Assembly: GCA_947175605.1 (NCBI GenBank)
Contig: CAMWNH010000006.1
Span: 1-53,156, forward strand
Length of the DNA: 53,156 nt
Direction: 5' to 3'
Source of the DNA: an uncultured Porphyromonadaceae bacterium
GTDB lineage: Bacteria; Bacteroidota; Bacteroidia; Bacteroidales; Muribaculaceae
Numbering within the stretch: the stretch's first letter is position 1; every line of letters begins with the position of its first letter. A program made the translations under genes and the position numbers. Of this stretch, positions 23,667 through 33,186 are shown piece after piece. The notes under the pieces were generated by a model that worked only from the letters and a program-made list of their open reading frames with translations, made no database searches and was not told the DNA's origin.

Positions 23667-26600
23667 ATGAATACAGTCAAATTATCTGTCGACTACCTCA
23701 AAACTGCCAATTACGCGCTATTTCATAATAGAATGCCCGTATGTCGTTCGCTTGAAATCACGAACGAATCGGAGCAAGCGCTTACGGACGTAAAGATCAC
23801 ATGTGCAGGTGATTATATTAGAAAATATGACAGCTCTGTCATTGCCTCTATAAATCCGGGAGAAACAATCCGTGTGGAACGGTTCGAAATTTCGCCGGAT
23901 GCACAGAAACTTGCGGAATTGACTGAGCGTGTTGTCACTGACTTTACATTGACTGTCACTGCTGCAGGAGAACCAGTCTTGGAGGAACGCTATGAAATTG
24001 AATTAATGCCTTATGACCATTGGCTGGGCACTGACATTCTTCCGCAAACTTTGGTGTCCTTCATCACGCCTAACCATCCGGCAATATCCGACCTACTTGT
24101 AAAAACAGCTGCCGAACTTAAAAAAATAACGGGCTCTTCCGTAATCACGGCATACCAGAAAGGAAATGTCAACGACGTCCGGGCCCAGGTTGCTGCGCTT
24201 TTCGCCGCATTGCATTCGCTGGGAATCATATATCGTTCAGTCCCTGCAAGTTATGAAGAGGTGGGTCAGCGGATTACAATGCCTGAGCGAGTATTAAGCT
24301 CTAAAATCGGCAATTGCATTGAACTTACTCTTCTCATGGCAACGGCACTGGAGGCTATGTCCATCAATAGTGTCATCGTATTCCGCAAAGGACATGCCTA
24401 TCTCGGCGTGTGGCTTGTCGACGACTGCTACTCTTGCAGTGTATGCGATGACGCATCCTTCATCGAGAAGAAATGCTCCCGGGGTATCAACGAGATGCTC
24501 GTTATCGAGTGCACCCAGATCACACAGGAAAACACATCATTTGAGACAGCTGTACAAATGGCTGAACGCGACCTTGCAGACCATAGCAGGTTCGAAATGT
24601 TTGTGGATGTGAAGCGGGCGCGACTCGAACGAATCCTGCCGCTTCCCGCACGGGTTGAAAACGATGGCACATGGACTTTCGAGACGAACGGAGTGGAGCA
24701 TGACGCATGCATCGTGGACGTGCAGGAGCACGACAGGTATGATCTCTCTCATCTCAACGATAATATTCAGCGCCAGCTGACAAAATACGACATCTGGGAA
24801 CGTAAACTGCTCGACTTTTCATTGCGCAACTCGCTTCTTAATCTCAATCTGCGACGCAAGGCAATCCAGTTTATTTCTTTCGATGTAAACCGTATCGAAG
24901 ATCACCTTCAGGACGGAAAGGAATACTGCATTACATCAAAACCGAATATTGATTTTTCGATTGATACGAGCGAACGGCTTGTTCGTTCAAAATTATATCC
25001 TGAATTGCGCGAACTCATAAGCACGGACATAAACCGACAGCATCTGCTACACTCTTATCTCACGGAAGCGGAAACAAAGAATGTGCTGAAAAATATATAC
25101 CGTGCTGCACGCAACGCAATTGAAGAAACCGGCGCCAACTCGCTTTTCCTTACAATAGGCACCTTACGTTGGTTTGAGTCGGAACACAGCGAAGTCCCGC
25201 GCTATGCCCCGCTGCTCCTTCTGCCGGTAGAGATGGTCTATAAAAAAGGAAATTACTACATCCGCACCACTGACGAGGAGATAACCCTGAACATTACGCT
25301 TCTCGAATTCCTGCGTCAGAACTTCGATATAAGTTTCAAGGGGCTCGACCCTTTACCCACGGACGAAAGCGGTGTGGACGTAAACTTGATCTTCACCCTG
25401 ATCCGCGATGCTCTGAAGAATCAGAAGCGCTGGGACGTTGAGGAGGAGTGCCTGTTGGGCACTTTCTCGTTCAGCAAATTCCTGATGTGGAATGACATAC
25501 ACAGCCATCGCGACATGCTGGGCGGGAATCCGATTGTGAACAGTCTGGTCGAAAACCGCCTGACGTGGACTCCCGAGGCTTTTGCAGACAATCTCAAAGA
25601 CATAGACGAAAAAGTCTCGCCCACTGAGACTGCCATTCCCGTGGCAGTGGACTCTTCGCAGATGGCAGCCGTGATCGAAGGAGGCAAAGGGCATTCATTT
25701 ATCCTTTATGGTCCTCCAGGAACGGGAAAGTCGCAGACGATTACCAACCTTATAGCCAATGCTCTGTATCAGGGCAAGCGTGTCCTGTTTGTGGCTGAGA
25801 AAATGGCGGCACTAAGTGTGGTACAGGCGCGCTTGGCCAAGATAGGTCTCGATCCATTCTGTCTCGAACTACACTCAAACAAAACCACGAAACGGCACGT
25901 CCTTGGACAACTCGAGAAAGCCCTAAAGGTTGCGCACATCATGTCGCCCGAGGAGTTCAACTCGCTCGCAGAGAAGATTTTCAACGAGCGTAAAACTCTG
26001 ATAGCCTATATGAATGCCCTGCACAATACCGACAAAGCCGATGGACTTTCGCTCTATGAATGTATAGTGCGCTATCTTACTATCGAAGCAGAGCCTCTCG
26101 CAAATTTCCGCTTCGAACCGGGTGTGGATCAGATTCTGCTTTCCGATGGATGCAAGGGACTTGAGAATATGTTCGGAGCCCGTGTGGAAACAATAGTGAA
26201 GCTCGTCGGCCAACCGTCTAAGCATCCGCTCGCAGGCCTTATGATCGACTCCGAAACAGTCATGAATCCGCAAAAGCTGACGGACGATATGGCTGCGGCT
26301 CGGGCTGACCTCATGCAAGCAAGCGAAAAAACAGATGAGCTCCGACATACAAAAGAACTCCGGGATCAGATCTTGCGAAATAACAAGGAGGATATTTTCA
26401 GCGAGGACCCGGCAGATCTAAATAATTCATGGCGTGAAGCATGCTCAAAATGGTTTATACCCCGCTTCTTTGCCAAACGCAACTTCCTAAAACGGCTTAG
26501 GCAGTTCAATCCGTATATCATTGAAGGAGAAGTAACTTCCGTGATTGACTCGTTATCGGTTTATAAAAAACAACATGAGGCACTCGAACGTGTCCGTAAA

Positions 26601-28973
26601 GTGATGACGCAGTATTTTGATCAGGAAATCGCGGAAGACACACTACCGGACAGCGCGCAAATCAAGCAGGCTATCGATAAACTGGCCGAATGGCCCGAAC
26701 AAACAGCCCGTTTGCGCGACTGGCTGCATTGGTGCGAATACGCCAAGGAGCTGGAAGCCAAAGGTCTCGGATGCGTTGCGGATGCGATGACGAACGGCGA
26801 TATCGATGCTTCCGAAGTGGGCAATGCTTACCTCAAGGCTCTATATCGTCATAAGATCGAGGATAAATTGAGTAAGTCGCCCGTGCTCGCCACCTTCGAG
26901 GGCATGATTTTCGATGACAAGGTTGAGGCATATCGCAAAATGACGGACGAGTTCCAACTCCTGACACAAAAAGAACTTTATGCTCGACTGGCATCACGCG
27001 TGCCGAGAGTGACGGAAGGCATAAACAGCAGCAGCGAAATAGGCTTGCTCAACCGCAACATCAGCAACGGAGGACGCGGACTGTCGCTGCGCGACTTGTT
27101 CGACCAGATACCCACCCTCTTGCCGCGTCTGTGCCCTTGCATGCTCATGAGTCCGATGAGCGTGGCGCAGTATATCCGTCTCGGGAGTGAAGACATGTTC
27201 GATCTCGTGATTTTCGACGAAGCCTCGCAGATGCCCACAAGCGAAGCTGTCGGAGCCATTGCCCGAGGCAAGGCCCTGATAGTTGTTGGAGACCCCAAAC
27301 AGATGCCACCCACAAGTTTCTTCTCCTCGACAAATGTAGATGCAGAAGAAGCTTCGATAGATGATATGGAGAGCATTCTGGAAGATTGCCGTACGCTTGA
27401 AATACCGTCCTTGCAGCTATCATGGCACTATCGCTCGCGTCATGAAAGCCTTATAGCTTTCTCCAACAATGAATATTACGAGGGTTCTCTGATAACCTTC
27501 CCATCCGTCGACGACAGTAGTACGAAGGTGCATCATGTGGCCGTGGAAGGCTTTTACGACAAGGGCGGCAAGCGCAACAACCGCGCAGAGGCCGAGGCCA
27601 TTGTCGAGGAAGTCGTGCGCAGACTTCGGGATCCCGAATTGCGAAAACAGAGCATCGGCATAATATCCTTCAGCGTTGTACAGCAGGCGCTCATCGAGGA
27701 CCTACTTCAGGACCGGCTTGATGGCGATAAGGAGCTGCAAGACGCGGCCACGCAGATGTACGAGCCCATTTTCGTTAAGAATCTCGAAAATGTGCAGGGC
27801 GATGAACGTGATGTGATACTGTTCTCGATTGGATATGGCCCGAACAAGGACGGTAAAGTGTCGATGAATTTCGGGCCCCTGAACAATGCCGGAGGCGAGC
27901 GCCGGCTGAACGTAGCCGTAAGCCGTGCTCGACAGGAAATGTATATTTTCTCCACGCTTAAGTCAAGCGATATAGATCTTAGCCGCTCGAAAGCTCTCGG
28001 TGTGGAAGGCCTCAAGCACTTCCTGCGATATGCCGAGACCCAGACGCTGCCCTCTACATCCGCAACGCGCACACAGCGCTCCGACACACTCATAGCGGAG
28101 CAGATCGCCGAGGAGCTCAGGGCGCTCGGATATCGTGTGGATACAAACATCGGACGTTCGAGATTCAAGGTTGATGTGGCCGTGGGTGATCCTGCAACCC
28201 CTGATCGCTATCGCCTTGGCATACTCCTTGATGGAGAAGGCTACCGTGACACGCACACAACCCGCGACCGCGAAGTTGTGCAGCCCTCGGTTCTTACGGG
28301 ACTGAACTGGCAGATAATGCGAGTGTGGAGCGTGGACTGGTACAACAACCCCGACCGTGTAATTGAACGAATCGTTGAAAAGCTGAATTCCGAACCCGAA
28401 AAAGAGCAAGAAACTAAACCGCGTAAATTCGACATCTCCACGGAGAAACTGGCTGAACATAAGGGCGATAACGCCTGCGAATACGTCTGCTGCGAAATCA
28501 GCGGCCGTCAGGCCTCTGCCTTGAGAGATGACGAACTGATGCGAGAAATAATTGCTGTAGAACAGCCCATTACGTTTATCCAACTTTGCAGACGCGTATG
28601 TGCGATAAGGGGTGTAAGCCGTGTCACTGCCACTCTGCAGAAAACGCTCAGTCCCCATCAGAAACTCTTCTATCGCGACAGCACGGGAGCGTTGTGGCTT
28701 GATGCATCCGCCAGCCGCGACTACAAGTCGTATCGTCCTAATTCCGGCCGTGACATCACGGAAATACCCATGATTGAAATCAAGAACGCCATCTGCGACA
28801 CGCTGGCCGAACAGCTTGCCATGGATGAGGACAGTCTGATGCTTGTGGCATCCAAAAAATTCGGCTTCACACGCCGCGGCACCAACGTCGACAGCGCATT
28901 CCGCACCGCCCTTGAACTACTCAAATCAGAAGGAAAAATCACAACCGCCGCCGGCCGTATCCGCCTAAGCTGA
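23667..28973 (+). CDS. DUF4011/DUF3320 superfamily 1 helicase with transglutaminase-like and nuclease-like domains
   Basis: 1,768 residues. The N-terminal region, about 1-200, has a beta-sandwich look (LEITNESEQALTDVKITCAG). Residues about 205-260 contain KIGNCIELTLLMATAL (Cys about 216) and KGHAYLGVWL (His 243), a transglutaminase-like Cys-His pair. DUF4011 starts near 375 (WERKLLDFSLRNSLLNLNLR). Walker A GPPGTGKSQ is at about 682-690, Walker B VIFDEASQM near 1182 with VVGDPKQMPPTSFF, and helicase motif VI NVAVSRARQ near 1415. About 1475-1580 (AEELRALGYRVDTNIGRSRFKVDVAV, GILLDGEGY) resembles a Vsr/DUF559-type nuclease, and DUF3320 lies at about 1680-1768. Helicases of this build are scattered in bacteria and are sometimes near defence genes. 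Here it stands alone between housekeeping genes. A role in nucleic-acid quality control or phage defence is inference. Confidence 0.85.
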   Translation: MNTVKLSVDYLKTANYALFHNRMPVCRSLEITNESEQALTDVKITCAGDYIRKYDSSVIASINPGETIRVERFEISPDAQKLAELTERVVTDFTLTVTAAGEPVLEERYEIELMPYDHWLGTDILPQTLVSFITPNHPAISDLLVKTAAELKKITGSSVITAYQKGNVNDVRAQVAALFAALHSLGIIYRSVPASYEEVGQRITMPERVLSSKIGNCIELTLLMATALEAMSINSVIVFRKGHAYLGVWLVDDCYSCSVCDDASFIEKKCSRGINEMLVIECTQITQENTSFETAVQMAERDLADHSRFEMFVDVKRARLERILPLPARVENDGTWTFETNGVEHDACIVDVQEHDRYDLSHLNDNIQRQLTKYDIWERKLLDFSLRNSLLNLNLRRKAIQFISFDVNRIEDHLQDGKEYCITSKPNIDFSIDTSERLVRSKLYPELRELISTDINRQHLLHSYLTEAETKNVLKNIYRAARNAIEETGANSLFLTIGTLRWFESEHSEVPRYAPLLLLPVEMVYKKGNYYIRTTDEEITLNITLLEFLRQNFDISFKGLDPLPTDESGVDVNLIFTLIRDALKNQKRWDVEEECLLGTFSFSKFLMWNDIHSHRDMLGGNPIVNSLVENRLTWTPEAFADNLKDIDEKVSPTETAIPVAVDSSQMAAVIEGGKGHSFILYGPPGTGKSQTITNLIANALYQGKRVLFVAEKMAALSVVQARLAKIGLDPFCLELHSNKTTKRHVLGQLEKALKVAHIMSPEEFNSLAEKIFNERKTLIAYMNALHNTDKADGLSLYECIVRYLTIEAEPLANFRFEPGVDQILLSDGCKGLENMFGARVETIVKLVGQPSKHPLAGLMIDSETVMNPQKLTDDMAAARADLMQASEKTDELRHTKELRDQILRNNKEDIFSEDPADLNNSWREACSKWFIPRFFAKRNFLKRLRQFNPYIIEGEVTSVIDSLSVYKKQHEALERVRKVMTQYFDQEIAEDTLPDSAQIKQAIDKLAEWPEQTARLRDWLHWCEYAKELEAKGLGCVADAMTNGDIDASEVGNAYLKALYRHKIEDKLSKSPVLATFEGMIFDDKVEAYRKMTDEFQLLTQKELYARLASRVPRVTEGINSSSEIGLLNRNISNGGRGLSLRDLFDQIPTLLPRLCPCMLMSPMSVAQYIRLGSEDMFDLVIFDEASQMPTSEAVGAIARGKALIVVGDPKQMPPTSFFSSTNVDAEEASIDDMESILEDCRTLEIPSLQLSWHYRSRHESLIAFSNNEYYEGSLITFPSVDDSSTKVHHVAVEGFYDKGGKRNNRAEAEAIVEEVVRRLRDPELRKQSIGIISFSVVQQALIEDLLQDRLDGDKELQDAATQMYEPIFVKNLENVQGDERDVILFSIGYGPNKDGKVSMNFGPLNNAGGERRLNVAVSRARQEMYIFSTLKSSDIDLSRSKALGVEGLKHFLRYAETQTLPSTSATRTQRSDTLIAEQIAEELRALGYRVDTNIGRSRFKVDVAVGDPATPDRYRLGILLDGEGYRDTHTTRDREVVQPSVLTGLNWQIMRVWSVDWYNNPDRVIERIVEKLNSEPEKEQETKPRKFDISTEKLAEHKGDNACEYVCCEISGRQASALRDDELMREIIAVEQPITFIQLCRRVCAIRGVSRVTATLQKTLSPHQKLFYRDSTGALWLDASASRDYKSYRPNSGRDITEIPMIEIKNAICDTLAEQLAMDEDSLMLVASKKFGFTRRGTNVDSAFRTALELLKSEGKITTAAGRIRLS

Positions 28974-29022
28974 GATTGAAAGTGTCGTCCTCGTAAATAT
29001 TTTGATTTTTTTAGGGTGAGGA

Positions 29023-29055
29023 TTTGGCAAGGAGTGCAAAATTTTTGTATATTTG
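29023..29055 (+). promoter_or_regulatory. Promoter of the dnaN operon
   Basis: TTTG at 29023-29026, 21-bp spacer, TATATTTG at 29048-29055: a full Bacteroidota -33/-7 pair. The predicted transcript starts near 29061, giving a leader of about 50 nt to ATG 29110. Confidence 0.75.
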
Positions 29056-29109
29056 TACTCTGATATGCCATGCAATCACAAACGCAGAAAATAAACACTC
29101 AGACTACAT

Positions 29110-30240
29110 ATGAAATTCAACGTATCCAGTAAGGTTCTCTACAGCGCTACATCGGCTGTGAGCAAGGTTATCAACAGCAAGAACGCTCTCTCCATCCTCG
29201 ACAACTTCCTGCTGAGTCTTGATGGGAACATCCTGACAATCACCGGCTCGGATGCCGAAAATGCACTTACTGCCCGTGTTGAGGTTCAAGATGCACGTGG
29301 CGCAGGCCGGATATGCCTCGGTGCACGCCGCCTTGTTGAACTCCTCAAGGAGATGCCTGATCAGGGTGTGGAAGTGGACATCAACGAGGATACGCTTGAA
29401 GTTCAGCTGACCTATTCCGCCGGCCATTACGGTTTCGTCGGGCAGCCTGCGGACCAATATCCCGAGTTCCGGGCTCCTGCATCGGAAAGCGAGCCCGTGA
29501 AGTTCACGGTGCCTACCGAAAACTTCCTGACCGGTCTTGAGAATACAATGTTTGCCGTGTCGACGGACGAATATCGTGCAGTAATGCAGGGCGTTTACCT
29601 TGACATCAAGCCGGAAGCAATCACTTATGTAGCAACCGATACGCGCAAGCTGGTTCGCTACATAGACAGCCGTACTGCTCCCGGGGTGACGGCCTCGTGC
29701 ATCGTGCCGACAAAGCCTGCCACGGTGATCAAGAATGTATTTTCGAAGGAGCAGCTTCTGTCCGTGACCATGACATCCCGCTCGGCACGGATCGAAACGC
29801 CCAACTTCACCTTCGAATGCACTTTCCTGAACGGTAACTACCCTGATTACAATCGCGTTATCCCCCGCAACAACACGCTTGTGCTCACCGTGGACCGTAC
29901 CGCACTCATCAACGCTGTGCGCCGTGTGGCCATTTTCGTTGAGGTCGAAGGCGGACTCGAGAAGTTCCGCATCACTCCTGAGTGTATCCTCCTGAAGAGC
30001 AACGATCCGGCACTCTGCACCAGTGCCCGCGAGCAGGTGCCGTGTTCCTTCACCGGCTCTGAACTGACTATCGGATTCAGCGCGTCGTTCCTTCTCGAGA
30101 TCCTGAACACGCTCAAAGGCTCGGAAGTAATCGTGAACCTCGGGGATGCCGGCCGGCCCGGTATGTTCCGTCCGGGCGAGGAAACTGAAGGCACCGAATT
30201 GGTCATGCTTCTGATGCCCATGACCGTAGGCGAATTTTAA
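29110..30240 (+). CDS. dnaN: DNA polymerase III subunit beta (sliding clamp)
   Basis: 376 residues, the family's usual length. The three-domain clamp fold is recognisable: MKFNVSSKVLYSATSAVSKVI at the N-terminus, GHYGFVGQPADQYPEF, then TDEYRAVMQGVYLDI and ATDTRKLVRY, and the C-terminal NLGDAGRPGMFRPG and LVMLLMPM. It encircles DNA and tethers the replicative polymerase and repair proteins. First gene of a compact eight-gene operon reaching lpxB at 37425. It lies about 16 kb from dnaA rather than beside it, a frequent arrangement in Bacteroidota. Confidence 0.96.
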   Translation: MKFNVSSKVLYSATSAVSKVINSKNALSILDNFLLSLDGNILTITGSDAENALTARVEVQDARGAGRICLGARRLVELLKEMPDQGVEVDINEDTLEVQLTYSAGHYGFVGQPADQYPEFRAPASESEPVKFTVPTENFLTGLENTMFAVSTDEYRAVMQGVYLDIKPEAITYVATDTRKLVRYIDSRTAPGVTASCIVPTKPATVIKNVFSKEQLLSVTMTSRSARIETPNFTFECTFLNGNYPDYNRVIPRNNTLVLTVDRTALINAVRRVAIFVEVEGGLEKFRITPECILLKSNDPALCTSAREQVPCSFTGSELTIGFSASFLLEILNTLKGSEVIVNLGDAGRPGMFRPGEETEGTELVMLLMPMTVGEF

Positions 30241-30252
30241 AGCGAGGTAGAG

Positions 30253-31017
30253 ATGCGACTAAAGCTCACACGTCCAATCGTATTTTTTGATCTGGAGACA
30301 ACCGGGACAAATATCACCCATGACCGCATCGTTGAGATTTCCCTGATCAAGGTTATGCCTGACGGATCGGAAATCGAAAAGACTCGACGCATCAATCCCG
30401 AGATGCCTATTCCTGCAGAGGCTACCGCTGTGCATCACATTACTGACGAGGATGTGGCCAATGAACCTACATTCAGACAGATCGCGGCCTCTTTGGCCGA
30501 ACTTATCCGCGGATGCGACATAGCAGGATTCAATTCCAACCGCTTCGACATTCCGCTGCTCGACCAGGAGTTCCAGCGCGCGAAAATAGCGTTCGACATA
30601 TCTGAGGCCAATTTCATCGACGTGCAGACCATCTACCACAAGAAGGAGCCGCGAACACTTGTCGCCGCCTACCGTTACTACTGCGACCGCGACCTGACGG
30701 AAGCACATAGCGCCAACGCCGATACTCGCGCCACGCTCGAGGTGCTGAAGGCTCAGCTTGAAAAATATGATGACCTTCCGGACACGGTGGAGGAGTTGTC
30801 GGAGTTTGCAAGCGCGAACCGTAACGTGGACCTTGCAGGACGACTGATATACGATGATCAGCATCGCGAGGTCATAAACTTCGGAAAATACAAGGGCAAG
30901 CTTGCGGAGGAAGTACTCGCCAAGGACCGCGGCTATTACGGCTGGATTTTAGGAGGCGATTTTCCTCAAAACACAAAGAATGCCTTTACCCGCATTATAA
31001 AACGTATAAAAAACTGA
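30253..31017 (+). CDS. 3'-5' exonuclease, DnaQ/epsilon family
   Basis: 254 residues. DEDDh exonuclease motifs: [10 protein letters not shown] (Exo I, about 12-21), [17 protein letters not shown] (Exo II), and [16 protein letters not shown] (Exo III, with the His and Asp). The roughly 60 C-terminal residues, with [24 protein letters not shown], form the short extra domain common in Bacteroidota versions. It is probably the proofreading or an accessory exonuclease; the gene lies 12 bp after dnaN, which fits a replisome role. It is not possible to say from sequence alone whether it is the main epsilon subunit. Confidence 0.9.
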   Translation: MRLKLTRPIVFFDLETTGTNITHDRIVEISLIKVMPDGSEIEKTRRINPEMPIPAEATAVHHITDEDVANEPTFRQIAASLAELIRGCDIAGFNSNRFDIPLLDQEFQRAKIAFDISEANFIDVQTIYHKKEPRTLVAAYRYYCDRDLTEAHSANADTRATLEVLKAQLEKYDDLPDTVEELSEFASANRNVDLAGRLIYDDQHREVINFGKYKGKLAEEVLAKDRGYYGWILGGDFPQNTKNAFTRIIKRIKN

Positions 31018-31027
31018 TAACAAGCCA

Positions 31028-32236
31028 ATGAGCGCCAATCTAAAAGGCAAGCACATCATACTTGGAATAACAGGAGGCATCGCCGCATATAAGTCGGTGA
31101 TGCTTCTCCGTTTGTTGATAAAGGCCGGAGCGGAAGTTCAGGTTGTCATCACGCCGAACGGCAAGGAGTTCATCACGCCGGTGACATTGTCGGCTCTGTC
31201 CGGCAAGCCTGTGGTGAGCGAATTTTTCAGCGCCAATACGGGAGAATGGCATTCGCATGTGGATCTGGGCCTCTGGGCTGATGCGATGGTCGTGGCTCCC
31301 GCCACGGCTTCGTCCATAGCCAAGATGGCGAACGGTGTAGCCGACAATATGCTCATTACGACTTATCTCTCCGCCAAGGCTCCGGTATTCATTGCGCCGG
31401 CAATGGATCTGGACATGATGGCTCACCCCTCGACCACACGCAATCTCGAGCTCTTGCGGAGTTATGGCAATCACATAATCGAAGCAGCATCGGGCGAACT
31501 TGCAAGCCACCTCACGGGAAAGGGCCGAATGGAAGAGCCTGAAAAGATCGTGGAAGTGCTTGACCGCTTTTTCGCAAAAGGAAGCTCGCTAAGAGGTAAA
31601 CGGGTAATGATAACGGCCGGGCCTACCATCGAGCGCATTGATCCTGTGCGATATATCGGCAATTTTTCCACGGGCAAGATGGGCTATGCCTTGGCCGAGG
31701 AAGCAGCCTCCCGCGGTGCGGAAGTGATATTGGTGAGCGGTCCGGTTGCTATTGAGGCTCGTACTCCGGGAATCAAAGTCGTCAAAGTAGAGTCAGCGCT
31801 CGAGATGCTTGCAGCATGCAAGGAGGCCTTCAAGGACTCCGACATCGCCATTATGGCGGCTGCAGTCGCGGACTATCGTCCGGCCAATCCGCATGACCAT
31901 AAAATCAAGCGCGAACATGAGGGCATCGACAATATCGAGCTGATAAAGAATCCGGACATCGCGGCAGCTTTAGGCGCGGAAAAACGAGACGGGCAAAAGC
32001 TCGTGGGCTTTGCGCTCGAAACGGATCACGCTCTTGAAAATGGCGGCGAGAAGCTTTCACGCAAGAATCTTGATATGATCGTGGTAAACTCACTTGCAGA
32101 CAAAGGCGCGGGCTTCGGTACGGATACGAATAAGGTGACTCTGCTTTTCCGCGAGGGTCGAGCTCCGGAAAGTTTTCCGTTGAAAAGCAAGACAGCCGTT
32201 GCATCCGATATTCTCGAGGCCATCCTGTCGCTCTAA
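31028..32236 (+). CDS. coaBC: Bifunctional phosphopantothenoylcysteine decarboxylase / phosphopantothenate-cysteine ligase
   Basis: 402 residues. The N-terminal flavoprotein half (CoaC) has [18 protein letters not shown], the active-site-type His segment [23 protein letters not shown] and the lid ANGVADNM. The C-terminal half (CoaB), from about 190, has [33 protein letters not shown] and AAVADYRPA. The two activities convert 4'-phosphopantothenate to 4'-phosphopantetheine for coenzyme A. Full length with no break. Fourth-position neighbours DUF4835 and recN are the usual downstream partners in this phylum. Confidence 0.95.
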   Translation: MSANLKGKHIILGITGGIAAYKSVMLLRLLIKAGAEVQVVITPNGKEFITPVTLSALSGKPVVSEFFSANTGEWHSHVDLGLWADAMVVAPATASSIAKMANGVADNMLITTYLSAKAPVFIAPAMDLDMMAHPSTTRNLELLRSYGNHIIEAASGELASHLTGKGRMEEPEKIVEVLDRFFAKGSSLRGKRVMITAGPTIERIDPVRYIGNFSTGKMGYALAEEAASRGAEVILVSGPVAIEARTPGIKVVKVESALEMLAACKEAFKDSDIAIMAAAVADYRPANPHDHKIKREHEGIDNIELIKNPDIAAALGAEKRDGQKLVGFALETDHALENGGEKLSRKNLDMIVVNSLADKGAGFGTDTNKVTLLFREGRAPESFPLKSKTAVASDILEAILSL

Positions 32237-32274
32237 TATAGGCCGGTGTATCAAATCAATCTCTCCCCTACTCT

Positions 32275-33186
32275 ATGAAACACTTTATAATCACACTCAT
32301 AACCCTTCTGGCCGCCGGTATTATGCCGGCGAGAGCCCAGGAACTTAATTGCAAGGTGACGGTAAATGCTGACCAGATAAACGGTTCGAGCAAATCCGTT
32401 TTCGAGACTTTGCAGCAGGCCATTTCCGAGTACATGAACACCACGGTGTTCACGAACATGCAGTTTTCGGCCAACGAAAAAATAGACTGCACGCTGTTCT
32501 TCACCATCAAGGAATACAACGATGAGCGAATGACCGGCGACCTGCAGATTCAGGCTCTGCGCCCTACCTACAACGCTTCTTACACAACAACGCTGATAAA
32601 CTTCAAGGACACGAAGCTGGATTTCGGATATCAGGAAAACGAGCCTCTGATATTCTCGCCTCAAAACTGGGAAAGTCAGCTTACGGGAATCCTGAATTTC
32701 TATGCATATCTGATAATTGCGATGGATTGCGATTCCTTCCAGCTTCATGGAGGGGATGAATATTACGAGCGACTCGCCACAATAGTGCAGCAAGGTCAGA
32801 GTTCGGGTGAAAGCGGATGGAAAGCGTTCGAGGATACCAAGAACCGTGCCGCCGTGCTATCGTCGCTTACAGATCCGAGCACAACAGGTATCCGTGACCT
32901 GCTCTACAAGTATCACCGCAAAGGGCTCGACGAAATGGTTCAGAGCCCGGATAAAGGACGCGCAAGCATAACCGAATCACTGCAAACTATCGCCGATATA
33001 CATTCCAAGGCGCCCATGAGCGTGGCCTTGTCGATGTTCAAGGATGCGAAGCTCGATGAGCTTGTGAATCTGTATTCAAAGGCTCCTGCAACGGAACGCA
33101 GTTCTGTCTATAATCTTCTGGAGCCAATATATCCCACAGAGACAAGCCGTCTTGAGCAACTGAAGAAAGGAGCGGAAGAGAGATGA
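32275..33186 (+). CDS. DUF4835 family protein (PorD-like)
   Basis: 303 residues with a signal peptide (MKHFIITLITLLAAGIMPARA). The mature protein begins QELNCKVTVNADQINGSSKSVFETLQQAISEYMN, the conserved N-terminal block of DUF4835, and has FYAYLIIAMDCDSFQLHGGDEYYERL and TKNRAAVLSSLTDP. Family members between coaBC and recN are annotated in several Bacteroidota as PorD, a protein linked to type IX secretion, though mechanistic evidence is thin. Its presence is relevant to the T9SS-tagged proteins of the B12 operon but does not prove a working secretion machine. Overlaps recN by ATGA. Confidence 0.83.
   Translation: MKHFIITLITLLAAGIMPARAQELNCKVTVNADQINGSSKSVFETLQQAISEYMNTTVFTNMQFSANEKIDCTLFFTIKEYNDERMTGDLQIQALRPTYNASYTTTLINFKDTKLDFGYQENEPLIFSPQNWESQLTGILNFYAYLIIAMDCDSFQLHGGDEYYERLATIVQQGQSSGESGWKAFEDTKNRAAVLSSLTDPSTTGIRDLLYKYHRKGLDEMVQSPDKGRASITESLQTIADIHSKAPMSVALSMFKDAKLDELVNLYSKAPATERSSVYNLLEPIYPTETSRLEQLKKGAEER

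Noticed and set aside
27963-28658. 231-codon minus-strand open frame inside the helicase gene
   Set aside because: Antisense shadow within the nuclease-like domain; no start context or family signal.
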